A stretch of 64,000 bases of DNA from Undaria pinnatifida. Its lineage: Eukaryota > Sar > Phaeophyceae > Laminariales > Alariaceae. The stretch spans positions 3,985,465 to 4,049,464 of the forward strand of contig JABAKD010000027.1 of NCBI GenBank assembly GCA_012845835.1. The letters are read 5' to 3'. This document shows, one piece after another, positions 25,761 through 38,100 of this stretch (position 1 is its first letter; each line of letters opens with the position of its first letter). A model generated the notes under the pieces. The model was given only the letters and a program-made list of their open reading frames with translations. It had not been told where the DNA came from and made no database searches. The position numbers and the translations under genes were made by a program.

Positions 25761-26343
25761 ATTTTTTTCGTTTTGTTTTGCTCACAATCATCCCTTCTGT
25801 GCATATTGTTTCCACTTTTCCTTTTCCTTTTTCCCCTGCTCCCTAGACGCAACTCAGATCCGGGGTCACTAAGCAGGCTCTTCTCCCCCCTCCCACTACG
25901 GTACGTGCCTTCATTTTTATCGCGGGAAGGTTCCAACTATTTCTTCTCGTCTACTGGCATCGAAGTGTGCCTATGCCCACGCTGCTAGGCGCATCATCAG
26001 CAGCAGTGTAGTAGTAGTGGTAGTAGTGGTAGTAGTGGTAGTAGTAGTTGTAGTAGTAATAGTAGTTTAGTAGTTGTAGTAGTAGTGGTAGTAGTGGTAG
26101 TAGTGGTAGTAGTATTATTATTAGTAGTAGTAGTAGTAGTAGTACTAGTACTAGCACTAGTAGTAGTAAGTGTAGTATTATAGTAACAATAGTACCCGCG
26201 GGTAGTTATTACAAGTATAGTGATCCAAGGTTGATTTTTGACTCTTGCAAATATTAAACTCATAAGTCCGACCCACGTGGGATTCGAACCCCAGAACCAC
26301 CTCTAGTTGCATTCGAGGGTAGCCACTAAAATACCAAAGGACT
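25761..26343 (-). repeat. tRNA-headed SINE-like element, copy 3, with inserted TAG microsatellite
   Basis: It has the same head (B-box GGTTCGAATCCC, about 26275-26300 on the reverse strand) and body as copy 2, including GGGTCACTAAGCAGGCTCTT at about 25862-25881. Head and body are separated by a long (TAG/TGG)n array at 26000-26170, apparently grown inside the element. Confidence 0.7.
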
Positions 26344-26414
26344 CACCTGCTTACCTACCCTGCCCCCCTACCCGACCGGACCGGACGGCTGCATTCGCAT
26401 GTCAAGACTAAATA

Positions 26415-28175
26415 GATATACTTCATTGACCCCTCTTGTTCATAAAAAACCCCAACCCTTCCCCCCTCGCCCCTCCGTCCCCCGATTCCCCCCCCTTCCA
26501 CCTAGTTTGTCCAAACGCCCCACTCACAATCAAAATCGGCCTGAGTAATAAACACCTATACGCAGTTGATATCACATCATTATCTTTCTGACCATCCATG
26601 ACGTAGTTTTCAATTATTTTTCCCCCCAACCCCCCCCCCCCCCCCCCCCCCCTCCAACGCCCCCTCTTTTCCGACCACCTGCACGATCGCCTAGACCTAG
26701 CACCACGCGTATAACAAGCTGCTATATATCTTTGATCTCACAGCCGAAGTGTATTTGAATATTATTTGTGACCTAAACCTCCTAAAAAATCTCCCCCCCC
26801 CCCCCCCCCCCTCTTGCTCTCCCTTACTCAAACGCCCCACCAAATATCGAAATCCGCCACATTAATAAACACTTCACGCACAGGATATCACCTCAGTATC
26901 TTTCGAGAGCCATCCATGCCGCTGTGCCCCCCCCCCCCCCCCCCCCGCCTCGAACGCCCCCTTCTTCCCCATCACCCGCACCATCGCCTAGACCTAGCAC
27001 CACACGTATAACAAACCCCTCACCTAAAGCCCTTCCTCCCCCCTTCCAACCCCCCCCCCCCCCCCCTCCAACGCCCCCTCTTTTCCGACCACCTGCACGA
27101 TCGCCTAGACCTAGCACCACGCGTATAACAAGCTGCTACATATCTTTGATCTCACAGCCGAAGTGTATTTGAATATTATTTGTGGCCTAAATCCTCCTAA
27201 AAAATCTCTTCCCCCCCCCCCCCCCCCCCCTCTTGCTCTCCCTTACTCAAACGCCCCACCAAATATCGAAATCCGCCACATTAATAAACACTTCACACAC
27301 AGAATATCACCTCATTATCTTGCGAGAGCCATCCATGCCGCTGTGCCCCCCCCCCCCCCCCCCCCGCCTCGAACGCCCCCTTCTTCCCCATCACCCACAC
27401 CATCGCCTAGACCTAGCACCACACGTATAACAAACCCCTCATCTAAAGCCCTCCCCCCCCCCCCCCCCCCCCCCCCCCCCCGCCCCCGCCCCCCGCCCCC
27501 ACCCCCCACCTCCCCCCCAACCCATCCCAACCCCACCCCCTCGAACACTCCACCCTCTCTTTACTCACTGATTGTACGACTTACCCCAGGATGTACATGA
27601 TAAACTGATGTATTATTTCCAAAACCGTCACATTTATCCCCTCAAAATAATGTATAGTTTCCAGGCACATATTGAGCTGCCCCCCCCCCCCCCCCCCCCC
27701 GCCCCAACCCCCCCCCCCCCGCCCCCAATAATATACTGGTGCCAAAACCGTCAGATTTATCCCCTCGAAAGGATTTATAGCTTACATGCACAAATTGCCC
27801 CCTTTCCCCCCCCCCCCCCCCCTTCCTCCAAACCCGCTCGCTTTTGATCAAAACCAGGCCCCCACGTCCTTCAAAACTCCGCCCCACCCCCCTCACCGGT
27901 TATTCGACTTACCACAAGATTCACTTGATAAAAGGATACATTTCCCTTCACAGCTGTCAGATTTTGTCCCCCTCAGAAACGGGTTTTATAGTTTCCGCGC
28001 ACAGACTGACTAAAATCATCCTGTTGACCCTGATAGCTATACACTGTAGTTGTAAGGGGAGTCGCCGACCTATATCCTTAATGAGAACACACAACTCGTA
28101 ATGCGCGCGATCGGAGTATCACACACAGCTTGCAAAGATGAGTTTCGACGAAATCTTCGATCTCACAGCTGGAGT
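26415..28175 (+). mobile_element. Poly-C-rich dispersed element, long copy with internal duplication
   Basis: A composite of C-runs of 15 to over 30 bases separated by unique words such as AACGCCCCACCAAATATCGA, GCCTAGACCTAGCACCACA and CAGCTGTCAGATTTTGTCCC. The segment 26729-27075 is repeated at 27135-27470. The 3' end carries an R1-type core. A second, shorter copy lies at 51240-51975, in the same orientation and order. No domain is recognisable in any frame; the Pro- or Gly-rich frames are products of the C-runs. Confidence 0.65.
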
Positions 28176-28319
28176 GTATTTTCATTTTTTATAATATACG
28201 ACGTGGGATACATCCATAGACTGTACATACATGGAATCATCTCGGCGCCAAATAATGTTTGGGAAAGGGCGGTAACAAACTATCACGTTTGCACTATGTC
28301 GACAAAAAATGACGATCAC

Positions 28320-28690
28320 ACAGCAGCAGCTGCTGCAGCAGTATCGACCACACGACGTAGCCCGGGCTGTGTCGTGGGCACGGTGTACGGCGGTAGGTAG
28401 AGGATGTACCCAAACTGCAACGCAAGGAACTGCACCACACCCGCGCGGCAATACGAGTGGACGGTTGACAAGATCGCACACTACACGCGTTATTGGCCCC
28501 CCAGAAAAGATATACAGCACCACCTGGTACCAGGTACGCAGCAGTATCGACCACATGAAGCAGCCCGGGCACGGCGATGGTAGGTAGGGGGTGTGTCCCA
28601 ACTACAACGCAAGGGACTGCACGACACCCGCGCTGCAATACGAGTTGACGGTTGAGAAGATCGCACTTGTTGTGTTGTCCCAAAAAATAC
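28320..28690. repeat. Tandem duplication, about 210-bp unit
   Basis: Segments around 28338-28490 and 28548-28670 share GCAGTATCGACCACA, AGCCCGGGC, GGTAGGTAG, CTGCACCACACCCGCG (CTGCACGACACCCGCG) and CGGTTGACAAGATCGCAC. It lies about 350 bp upstream of the polymerase start. Confidence 0.7.
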
Positions 28691-29040
28691 TCTTGGTGAC
28701 GCAGTCGGTCGGTTACCCATCATCTCCGTTCTCCCTGCTGTGAGTCTCTTCGACAAAGAGCAAAATCTACGAAATAAAACGCCCACTAAAAACCGTTGAA
28801 ACCTCTGTTTTTCCATCCAAAAGTAGAGGTGGCTGCGCTGTGCGCTGGCACAACCTGTCCTTGCCTGGCCCGCGTTTACGGAACCTTCCCGCGCGTTCTC
28901 GTGTTGCCGTGCTCACGCCTCGGTACGCCGAGTATCCAAGTCCCTGTACCGTGAGAGCACATCGGGGAAGGAGAACGTGCCTCCGGAAAACACATCTTCT
29001 TGGCGTTTTGGGTTTTGAGCGAGTGAAACGAAGGTGCACC

Positions 29041-29141
29041 ATGCACACGGTCGGAGCCCGATTGCGAGCCAGGGCAGCGCTGTCCTCGACAGGGGAGAGG
29101 GTCAGAGTGCGTCGTCGTTGCTTTTCTATCTTGGAGGAAAG
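29041..29141 (+). CDS. POLRMT: Polymerase exon 1: putative mitochondrial transit peptide
   Basis: Encodes 33 residues plus two bases of a split Arg codon (AG|G, completed at 32272). The sequence starts MHTVGARLRARAALSS and is rich in Arg, Ala and Ser with few acidic residues, as expected for a matrix-targeting presequence. The frame stays open upstream to about 28840 without another ATG. The donor is AAG|GTGAGC. The link to exon 2 rests on matching phase and on the absence of another candidate; no conserved residue spans this junction. Confidence 0.78.
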
Positions 29142-32100
29142 GTGAGCGCTTGGAAGGTCGCTTTGTGCGGCCCCACAGACTGGGCTGATGTGGTTTTCGC
29201 TGGTTGCTCCCACACCACTAATGCCGGGGTTGAAGGCCCTTGTATCGTTAGGGCTTACGGCTCACCCACGTTCGACTAGTGTCAGAGGCAGAGGTACGTG
29301 ATGAGGTGCTTGCCTGGTACCTGATACAGTACTGCTGAGTGTTACGAGTGCTGCTGTATTACATTACTTCTGCTGTGTTGCTGCAGGCAGAACTGTGTTC
29401 TGCTGTATCGTGGTACTGCTGTAATCTGTTATCGTCGAGAGGGCTCCTAGTCTACTGTAATTGCGGAAGTACGCTTGTTCGATGGATTTTTGGAGGCTCT
29501 TGGCTGTATCGGAGCTGGCAAAGACTCAAGGCGGTCCATGTTGCTTACCAGGCATGGTATGCATTTTTTCATTTTTTTTAATACATTGTAAGAACTACTC
29601 TGTGTACGAAGTAGCCATTATACTCAAGGGGATGTCACTTTTGCACGACACACAGTTGGCAAGCATTCCCGACGACGACAAGCCACTTATGTCTCAGAAC
29701 AAGGATCAAGAGGAGCAAAGAAACGCGCTGCCAGCAGAATGTTACTTAGACAAAACGGACATGGCTTGAAGGTTGAAGGCAGCCCTGGAGGCTCTCTTCC
29801 CTGCTTTAGCAGTAATGATCCCTCTGTTCGTAGTGCCAGTATGTGCCAGCCGGAAACACTGACACACGTATACGAGCTGGGCGAGCCAAAAACGGACAAT
29901 GTTTCCGAAAGCTCTAGCGCCACCGTTTTTTACGAATTAGGACTTGAAAAATTTGAAACCCTGACCTTGACTGAGGCCATTTCTCACACAGTCGGATTCC
30001 GCCAGTCGAAACGGCCCTTTTCGGCTGATTTTTTTCGGATTCTTCTTGTCCTTCTTCTTATCGTCAGTCGAGTCGATTTCATAGTTTTTGTGCTCTTCCT
30101 AAAGACGGTTGGTGTGAGGGAGTACAGCTATATGGCAGTCGAAAATCCGTTGGCAGCTTTGTGCTTCGCGCGTTCTTCACGAGCAACGCGTGTTTCGCGC
30201 GTGAACCTTCCTCCAAGCGGGTTGGTGGCGTTGGGCTTAGTCGAAATCCGCTAAAGCTACGTTGTCGTGGCGTCGCATTCAGCCGAGAACCGCCAAAGCT
30301 AGAGCAGGCGTAGCCGTTGTTGGCAAAATGGCATCGATAACGCGCGCTGCTGCCGTCGTGTGATACACGCTGCTGGCGAGCGGAGCCAGGAGTGTGCCAC
30401 GCTGACTTGCGGCGAGAAGCAACAGTGATAGCCAAGCCAGTGTCGGCGCTGTTGTATGATACTGCTTTGTGGTACCTGGTATGGGTGTGTGGGCGTTTGG
30501 GTGTGTTTCGTGGTGGGATGAGCGATGCGATGGGTTCAAAAAACAGGTGTAAAACTTTTTCGACCGAGTTTTTCGACTGACAGATCCAGTCGAAAAAGTC
30601 AACTTTGTCGACTGGATCCTCCAGTCGGAAACTCATGTGGAAAAAGTTGAGTCGAAAAAGGCTTTTTCGACTGACAAATCCGATTGTGTACGAAATGGCC
30701 TGACAAAACATTGCACATGCCCAGAAATAATTATCTGAACAATTTTAAGTTTTTTTTTTTCCGACTCGACCTCGCCGGGATATCGGCGAAAACTTGAAAG
30801 CACCAACTTTTCCACACAAAATTCGTATAAAAATTGTCGTACCCGGTCAAGGTGAAATTTGGTGGAGACAATATGCTGAAGCCTCTAGAAGAACATCGAT
30901 ATAAGTTTATTTGCCCAATTCGCCATTCATAAGAGATATTACCAAAACTCGATTCCATATATATGTCAAAGGCTTTCCCCCAAAAATGGGGGGGGAAATG
31001 GCATTTCTGCGATGCCCTGCTCAATGTGACGGTTTTCGATCTGAACTTTCAACCTTGTATTTTGGACCGCACGTGCAAACAAACTGAAAGACGGCCTTTT
31101 TTGTTTTTGACTTTTCAAGACAAATTCTGGTCGCTTGTGTATTTTTTCGGATCGTTTTTTCGGTCAAATCTTTCGGACAAAAACAAAAAATTAAAAGGTC
31201 AGCTTCCAGTGTGTGGGTTGATCCATGATCAACATCGTGTCCAAAAATTACACCTAAATACGTAAATTGAGCGGGGTATGGCCAATCTACCTGTCTGGCA
31301 GTTGCTGGCCCAGCCCGTTGCGGCAACTGGCACTACTCCGCATCCGCATACTGCTGGTTGTTCCCACATGTGCCAAACGATTTCACAGGCACTATAGCGG
31401 ACAATGTGCTCTATAGAGGGACCTCTACTGTAGTTGAAAGTACGTACAGTAAGCCCAACTAAAAATGGAGTTACATAGCGCGCGTCGATGTCTCGAGCTT
31501 TCTCCGGACAGACGATGGATGTCCAATAACCGATGATGAACGGCGTGGTTGCTTACTGCTGAACAACTGTACAGCTCGACGCTATCAGAGGAAATACGAA
31601 TCCTTGCTAGCTTTTCGTGAGTATCGTACGTCCCGATTGTATGGACGCTAAACCTCGGTAATGCTCTCAGAGATCCCTCACCCTCGCGGGTGTATTTTTA
31701 GTGTTTTTGGTGCCTCGTAGGTATCACGCATGCGATCCTGCGACACCCAGCGTTCTCTATCGTGTGACCACGTACTAGATGGTGGAGATGACAGAACGTG
31801 ATAACACGGCGAAGCAACGACTTGTCTGAGCAATGTGTCACCATTTTTGTGCCCGTGTGGCGCGTTTGCAATCCCGCTCGCCCAGTATAGCTAGCCCCGT
31901 AATCCCCCACCTCTCCACCTCCCCACCACTCCTGGAAAATAACGCCATATTGTAACGCTCTCCCCATAACCCCTCCTCCACCTCTCCACCTCTTCACCCC
32001 TCTCGAACATAACGCCATACTTGAATCTTGTCGTCTTCACCATTCCTGTGTCCGTGGAAAGCGCCCACAATTCTGCCCTCCCCTTCCCCCCCTCCCCCGC

Positions 32101-35100
32101 TCCCCGCTCCCCCCCCCTCCTCACCCTCACTGGAAAGTAATGCCGTGCTGTAAAGTAACGCCGTGCTGTAAAGCTCTTCCCGTACCCCCCTCCCTCCCCT
32201 CCCCCACTTGTCCATGCCCCCATCCCCCTCTAAAAAAAACGCCGTACCGCATGTTTTGTTGTCTTCCTCAGGCCAACCGCCCGATCCCTCGTGCCCAGAC
32301 CCCGCGGCCGAAAGAAATCGAGCTGTGTCGGTACGGCAACAAACGCGACCGCCGTTACCGTTGCGAGAAGAAGCTCTACCCGCGAGAACCCACGGACTGC
32401 AGCGGTGACGGACGCCGATTTTCCTCGTGTATTAAACGGGCCCGCGCCGGGGTATGCTGAGGACGCGCTCCGCAGACTTGTGCTTGGCTCGTTGCCTAGA
32501 GAAGGCGGGTCGTTGACGGAGATCGGTTTCGGAAGTGCAAGTGTGGGTAGGGCGCAGAGGAACGCTGTTACTTTTAATAGGGGTGGGGGTGTTTGCGGTG
32601 GTATTGGTGGAAGTGGTGGTGACGGTGGGGGGGGAGCGATGTTTCCCTGTATTTTTCATGATGAAGGCGTGTCATGGTCGTTGTCATCGTCGTCGTGGCA
32701 GTCCGATGGTGGTGGTGCGCACGGTAGCGCAGGCAATGCGTTAGGCGGTGTGGCAGGCGACGTGGCAGGCGATGCTGCCGCTGCTGACGGACAATTGGAG
32801 GCCGGATGGACGCTCGGGTGGCGAACGGGTGGACATCGGCGGGCGGCGGGGTTGAGCGGCGCGGAGAGGTTGCATGGCGGTGCTTCGCTATTGCAACAGG
32901 AGCAGGAGGAGGAGGAGGTGCGGTTCGACGAAAGCCAACACCAACAGCACGTAGATGGCCGCCCCATTGGGCACCTCAGCGGCCACGCTAACGGCTACAT
33001 TGGTGACCTCAGCCACGACCACACCAGCGACCATGGCCAAGCACCCCATCGAAGACCGAATCAGGCGTTTTCGTCTGCCGCGAGTGTGGCGCAAGAGGAT
33101 GACTGGGAGGCGTTGATACTGGACCAGGAGGCGGAGGGGGAGGGGGACCAGGGGACGAAGAAGAAAGAGCCGTTGCCTTACAGCACTCTGTGGAGCATGC
33201 AGCTCAAGCGGGAAGAGCAGAGTCACCAAGAAGCGTGTGACAAATATTCCAAGGTGACACGTTAAAAAATATGATGGTTCACACTATCCTACCCTAAACA
33301 AGCACTCCAAGGAAACACATTCAAATATAGAAATGTAAACGGGTACACTGGCAACACTGCCCTACCCCAAATTATACAATTCTGGATGGAAACATAACGA
33401 CCGATTGAGGTCCTTACATTTCAGCCCAGAGTGGTAGTAGTTATAGTAGTAGGCGCAGACCTGTGTAGGCGTTAAACGTGTTTGATGACAGAACGTCGTG
33501 GGTGCCGGGGGAGTCTCTCTTTCGTCGTTTGTTTGGTGTGTCTGCTTCAATATTTCCGTAGAGCAGAGCAGAGCTTAAAATATCGCCATGCGCATGTGAC
33601 ACGTCCACCTATCTCCAACTGAAAACTATGACGGTGTCGAGAGAGACGGGCGATTTCAGCGCACACAGTTTGTTCTGATTTTTATAATGTCAGGAAAATG
33701 CCAAGATAGTTTTTGGTGACAACGGAATGTGCCGCGCGCCCCGCCATATGTCTCCCATGTACGATACTCGTACAGCTGGCGGTTCCGAACGTCTCGCCTG
33801 TAGTCACCGTAGCTAGCCTCCCTATCCCTTGTCCCCTGTCCCATATCCCCTGTCCCCTATCCCATGTCCTCTGTCCCCTATAGTACCTCCCTGCAGGTCC
33901 AGAGTGTCGCGCCTGTGATAGCCGTACCTAACCTCCCTGCTCCCAATCCCCTATTGCCTATAGTATCCCCTACCCCCAATCTCCTTTCGGATCCCAATCA
34001 TTGCGCCTGTGGTAACTATGGCTAACCTCCCAATCCCCGATCCCCTATGGCCTGACTCCTATCGCCTGTCCTCTGCCCCCTATGGTATCCTGTGTCCCCT
34101 GTGTTCCCGTATCCCCTTTCCGATCTCATGCGTCGTGCCTGTGGCAGCCGCAGCTAACCTCCCTATCCTCTGTCCCCTACTTACTTTCCCCTATTCACTG
34201 TCCCCTATCCCCTGTAGTATACCCTGTCCCCTATAGTGTACGTAGTAACCGTAGCTAACATTCCTATCCCCTATCCCCTGTCCTCTATCCACTGTTCCCA
34301 ATTTTTTTCCCCCTACCCCGTGTACCCTTTCCCCTGTGCCGTTTCCTGCGATGCCTCCTCCGAAAAAATGGAACTCCTTGTTTTGTTTTTGTCTCGTCAG
34401 ATGCTGAAGGGGATGATGACCATGGGGAAAGGCACCCACATGAAGCCGATCGAGAAACTCCTCACTTCGTGGTGCGTTTCACCACTGCTGACGCGATATC
34501 TGCGTGGTCGGTGAAAACCCGACATGCTCCGTCCCGTCATTGTAGGAAGACGACGGTTAACTAAGTCTTAGCACCACGGCCATGCATGCAATGAGCTTTC
34601 CCCCCCCCCCCGCTTCCCCCCCACTGCCTACATGCACGCGCTGGTTACTTGCTGGGGAGGAGGGGGGTGGGTACTCATTTGGTGCTTTCCTTCGTCATTT
34701 GACCATCGACCATGCATCCCTTTCCAGATGGTGCACCGTTCCTACTCCAACAGAGAGACATCTCCGACGTTTGGACGCTCATGATGTTTTGGCCACATGT
34801 TACATTAACAAAAGGGGGGAGGGACAGGCACAGGAATTTTGGCGCGGTGCGTCGTGGTGGCAGACAACTCGATGCTCCCAAGCCAAGCGCTGCTGGCCGT
34901 TGGTACGGGACACCTCTGCCTCTCCGGTTGTTTGAGGGGGGTGGGGTGGTTGGGTTGGACCGGCGGCGCGTAGAACTTTGTTGTTTCGAGCGTCGAGCGT
35001 GTCGCCAGGTTGGCGACCCCCGCTCCCACCCCTGCCCTTACTCTCGCGCCGCACCCCCGCGCCGCTCCCCCCTGTGCTGTACGTAACTCTTGAAGGTATC

Positions 35101-38100
35101 CGGCCTTGAAAGAGAGCATAGAGGCGGAGCAGGCGGCGGTGTGGGCGGGCCTAGAAGATAAGAATAAGGAAAATGTACACACTAAGGGGGCTTTCGGGGG
35201 GCGCAACACGTACGGGCCTCTACTGGTCATGCTCAAGGCAGAAAAGCAAGCCGTCTTGGTGAGGAAACAGTCTTGACCTTGATGACGATGGGATGTTGGG
35301 GGGGGGGGGGTGAAATCAGTTTGTGCATGGCCGTAGTCGTATGACCATAGATCCTCGCATCCCTACTATGCCGGGACGGAGCACGTCGGGTTTTCACCAA
35401 CCAGCCAGACATTGCTTACACCAAGCGCGAAGCGCCGTGAGGTGTTCGGCGAGTCGCATGAAGGGCGAACTGCATCCTTCGAAGTTGGGGGGGGAGGGGG
35501 GGGGCGTATTTATTTGGCGCTTGCCTTAGCCGTATCACCATTGACACGCCTACGGGCCTCTGCTGGCAATGCTAAAGGCAAAGAAGCATACCGTCTTGAT
35601 CAGGCAACACTCCTAGCCGCGATGGCAACATGAGGGAAGCGGAGGGTCGAGGAGGGGCGGGGTCAGGGAGGGGGTGCACTACTTTTTTTTTTGCCTCGGC
35701 CATGTGGCCATTGACATACCTTCGGGTTTCTTCTGGTCATGCTGAAGGCAGAGAAGCAGGCTGTCTTGGTGAGGCAACTGTTCTGTCTTTGATGGTGATA
35801 CAGGGGGGAGGTAGGAGTTTGGGAGCTAGGGGAAGGGGGGCGGAGGAGGGAGGGGTTACCGTCATTTCTTTTTTGGTTTTATCTGTGATATGACATATTA
35901 TAGCACAAGGCTAGCTAACAACCGGTGTTTTTTTGTAATGGTGCAAAAAACACGGTTAGATTGTGGCGGGGGTTGAACGGGGTCGTAGGCGTTTTTTTAG
36001 GTTAGGATATCATACACCTAATATCAGGTATAGCACAGGCTTGCTTGCTTGAAATCTATTTCTTCACGCGATTCTCATGCGCTAACCAACCTTTCTTTCT
36101 CGATTTATACGCGTGTAAACGAATCACTTCACCTCAACTTCCATGCGCTGGCCAATCGCTTCACCGCGATTCCAAAGCGCAAATAAACCACTCCACCAAT
36201 TCACCGCGATTGCCCTGCGTAGACCAGTCGGGTCGCCGCAATTTATGTGCGCAGACGAATCAAATCACGTGAATTCCCAGAAGATGACGTGGACGCTCGA
36301 TTGTACTGGCGCATCTATTAATCAATCAACTAATGTCAGTTTCTTGTGGCAAAAACAAAGTGACTTTTTTGCGATGATTTTGTTTTAAGGTGATGCACGA
36401 GGTGGTGAACCTGATCCTAGCGGACGGAAACAAGGGGGTTTCCACCGTGACGGCGTGCAGACGAGTTGCCGAACTGGTGCAAGCTGAGGTGAGGAGCAAT
36501 GCCCGCACGTTTCAAAACTGCGCGAAACATGTACATGATTGCCTCGCAAGTGTTAGCTGGTGACGTCGTGTTTGTTCTACATGTTTACGTTGTTTGTGTC
36601 GTTGTGTTTACGTGTGGTTAGTGTTGCCGGTTGTGTGGATTTTATTGACTGTGCTGTTGATTGTTCTGTTGAGTGTGTCGGCTTGTTGGTTACCTGCATC
36701 GTGTTGTCCTGTTGATTGTGTCTGCCCGACTTTGAAGGTGAATCTGATGAACATGAAGAAGAAAGGAAAGAAGCAGCCGGCGCCCGTGAGCCGTCGACGA
36801 CACGTGCGAGAGGTATGTATCGGTTGTACATCTGTGTATGCGTACATATCGTATGCGTGAGTGGTTCACGGCGCAAGCGGTCGGCCTGCCTACACATTTG
36901 CATGCATACCTGTATTTGTTTCAATTCGCTTCGTCTCTTTGTTGTTGTTGTTGTTGTTGCTGCTGCTGCTGTTGCTGTTGGTATTGCTGTTGCTGTTGCT
37001 GTTGGTATCGCTGTTGCTGTTGCTGTTGGTATTGCTGTTATTATCACGGCTTTTCACGGGTCGGATTACTGGTCCCGGGACGGATCGGGTCAAGGTGACC
37101 TGACCCGACCCGTGAGATTTTGGAAAAAATACCCTGACCCGACCCGTACCGACCAACGCGAGAGATCTCGAACATCTCCTGACCCGAGCCGATTTTACCT
37201 GCGAGTTTTTGAAAGCATTGTGACTGGACCCGCGGGCCAGGCCATGACCCGCGAACAACCGTGGTTATTATTGTTGTTACTCCTAACATGCGGGCTACGG
37301 TAGGGAGAGCGCCTTATTTTTTTTAGGGTGATGACTTGGGGAGCCCCATACCTCGCCCATACACTATCTTTGGCGGAAATGAAAGTCCAACCTTATTGAT
37401 GACCAATCCCCTATGTGCCACTGAGGGTATTTTTTGGCAATATTTATTTCTAAAATACCAAGTAGGACTCTACCAATATTTTGGGCATGGTCTGTTATTA
37501 TTTGTTGCGTGAGTGTAATAAGCCCCGTAAAGCAGAAAGGTTTTTCGACCAGAAAGCACTACAGCCAGTAACATTGTTTTTTTCCCTCTTGGTAATTTTG
37601 TTTTACACATGACCAGGTAAACAAAAAAGCGCAGGAGGCCCTCGACATGCTCGAGCACACGCAATGGCCAGTCGGCGCCCAGGTCAAGCTGGGAGCTGCG
37701 TTGGTCAAATTTCTGATAGAGACGGCCACTTGGGTGCACAACGAGGACAGCGGAGGCGTGTCTGCCGCGAGAAAGGGGGAAGGCGAAAGGGCTGAGGGGG
37801 AGCTGCCGCGAGCAGCGTTCGTTCATGAAGTAGTGAAGCGCAAGCACAAGCAGCAGCAAGGGACCCTTTCGCTGGCTCCCGAGATCTACGCTAAGGTAGG
37901 AGGGGAGGGGCGTGTACTCGTTTCATGCGGGCGGGAGGGGGGGGCGGCGGCGCAGGAGAAGAAGGCAGGGGGGGGGGGGGGTCGTGGAGGCGATGGTCGG
38001 TGGTGGCTAGCGCATGGCGTGTTTGCCTTTATCGATGTCTTGACCGATACCGTTACCACTGCCGATGCCGTTTATTTGCGAACGAACGAACGAACAGATG

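Larger units (their letters stand above)
21624..29040. other. Intergenic region between the TBC and polymerase genes
   Basis: I see no gene in these 7.4 kb. Contents: unremarkable AT-rich DNA (21624-23780), an LTR-like direct-repeat pair (23784-25422), SINE copy 3 (25761-26343), a poly-C-rich element (26415-28175), a tandem duplication (28320-28690) and about 350 bp of GC-richer DNA up to the polymerase ATG that probably includes its promoter. The open frames are short or composed of repeat sequence. Confidence 0.6.

Noticed and set aside
29739-30254. 171-codon open frame with a hydrophobic stretch in polymerase intron 1
   Set aside because: It lies mainly in the inverted-repeat-bounded segment, has no recognisable domain, no splice signals that fit the polymerase frame, and a counterpart of similar length on the opposite strand.
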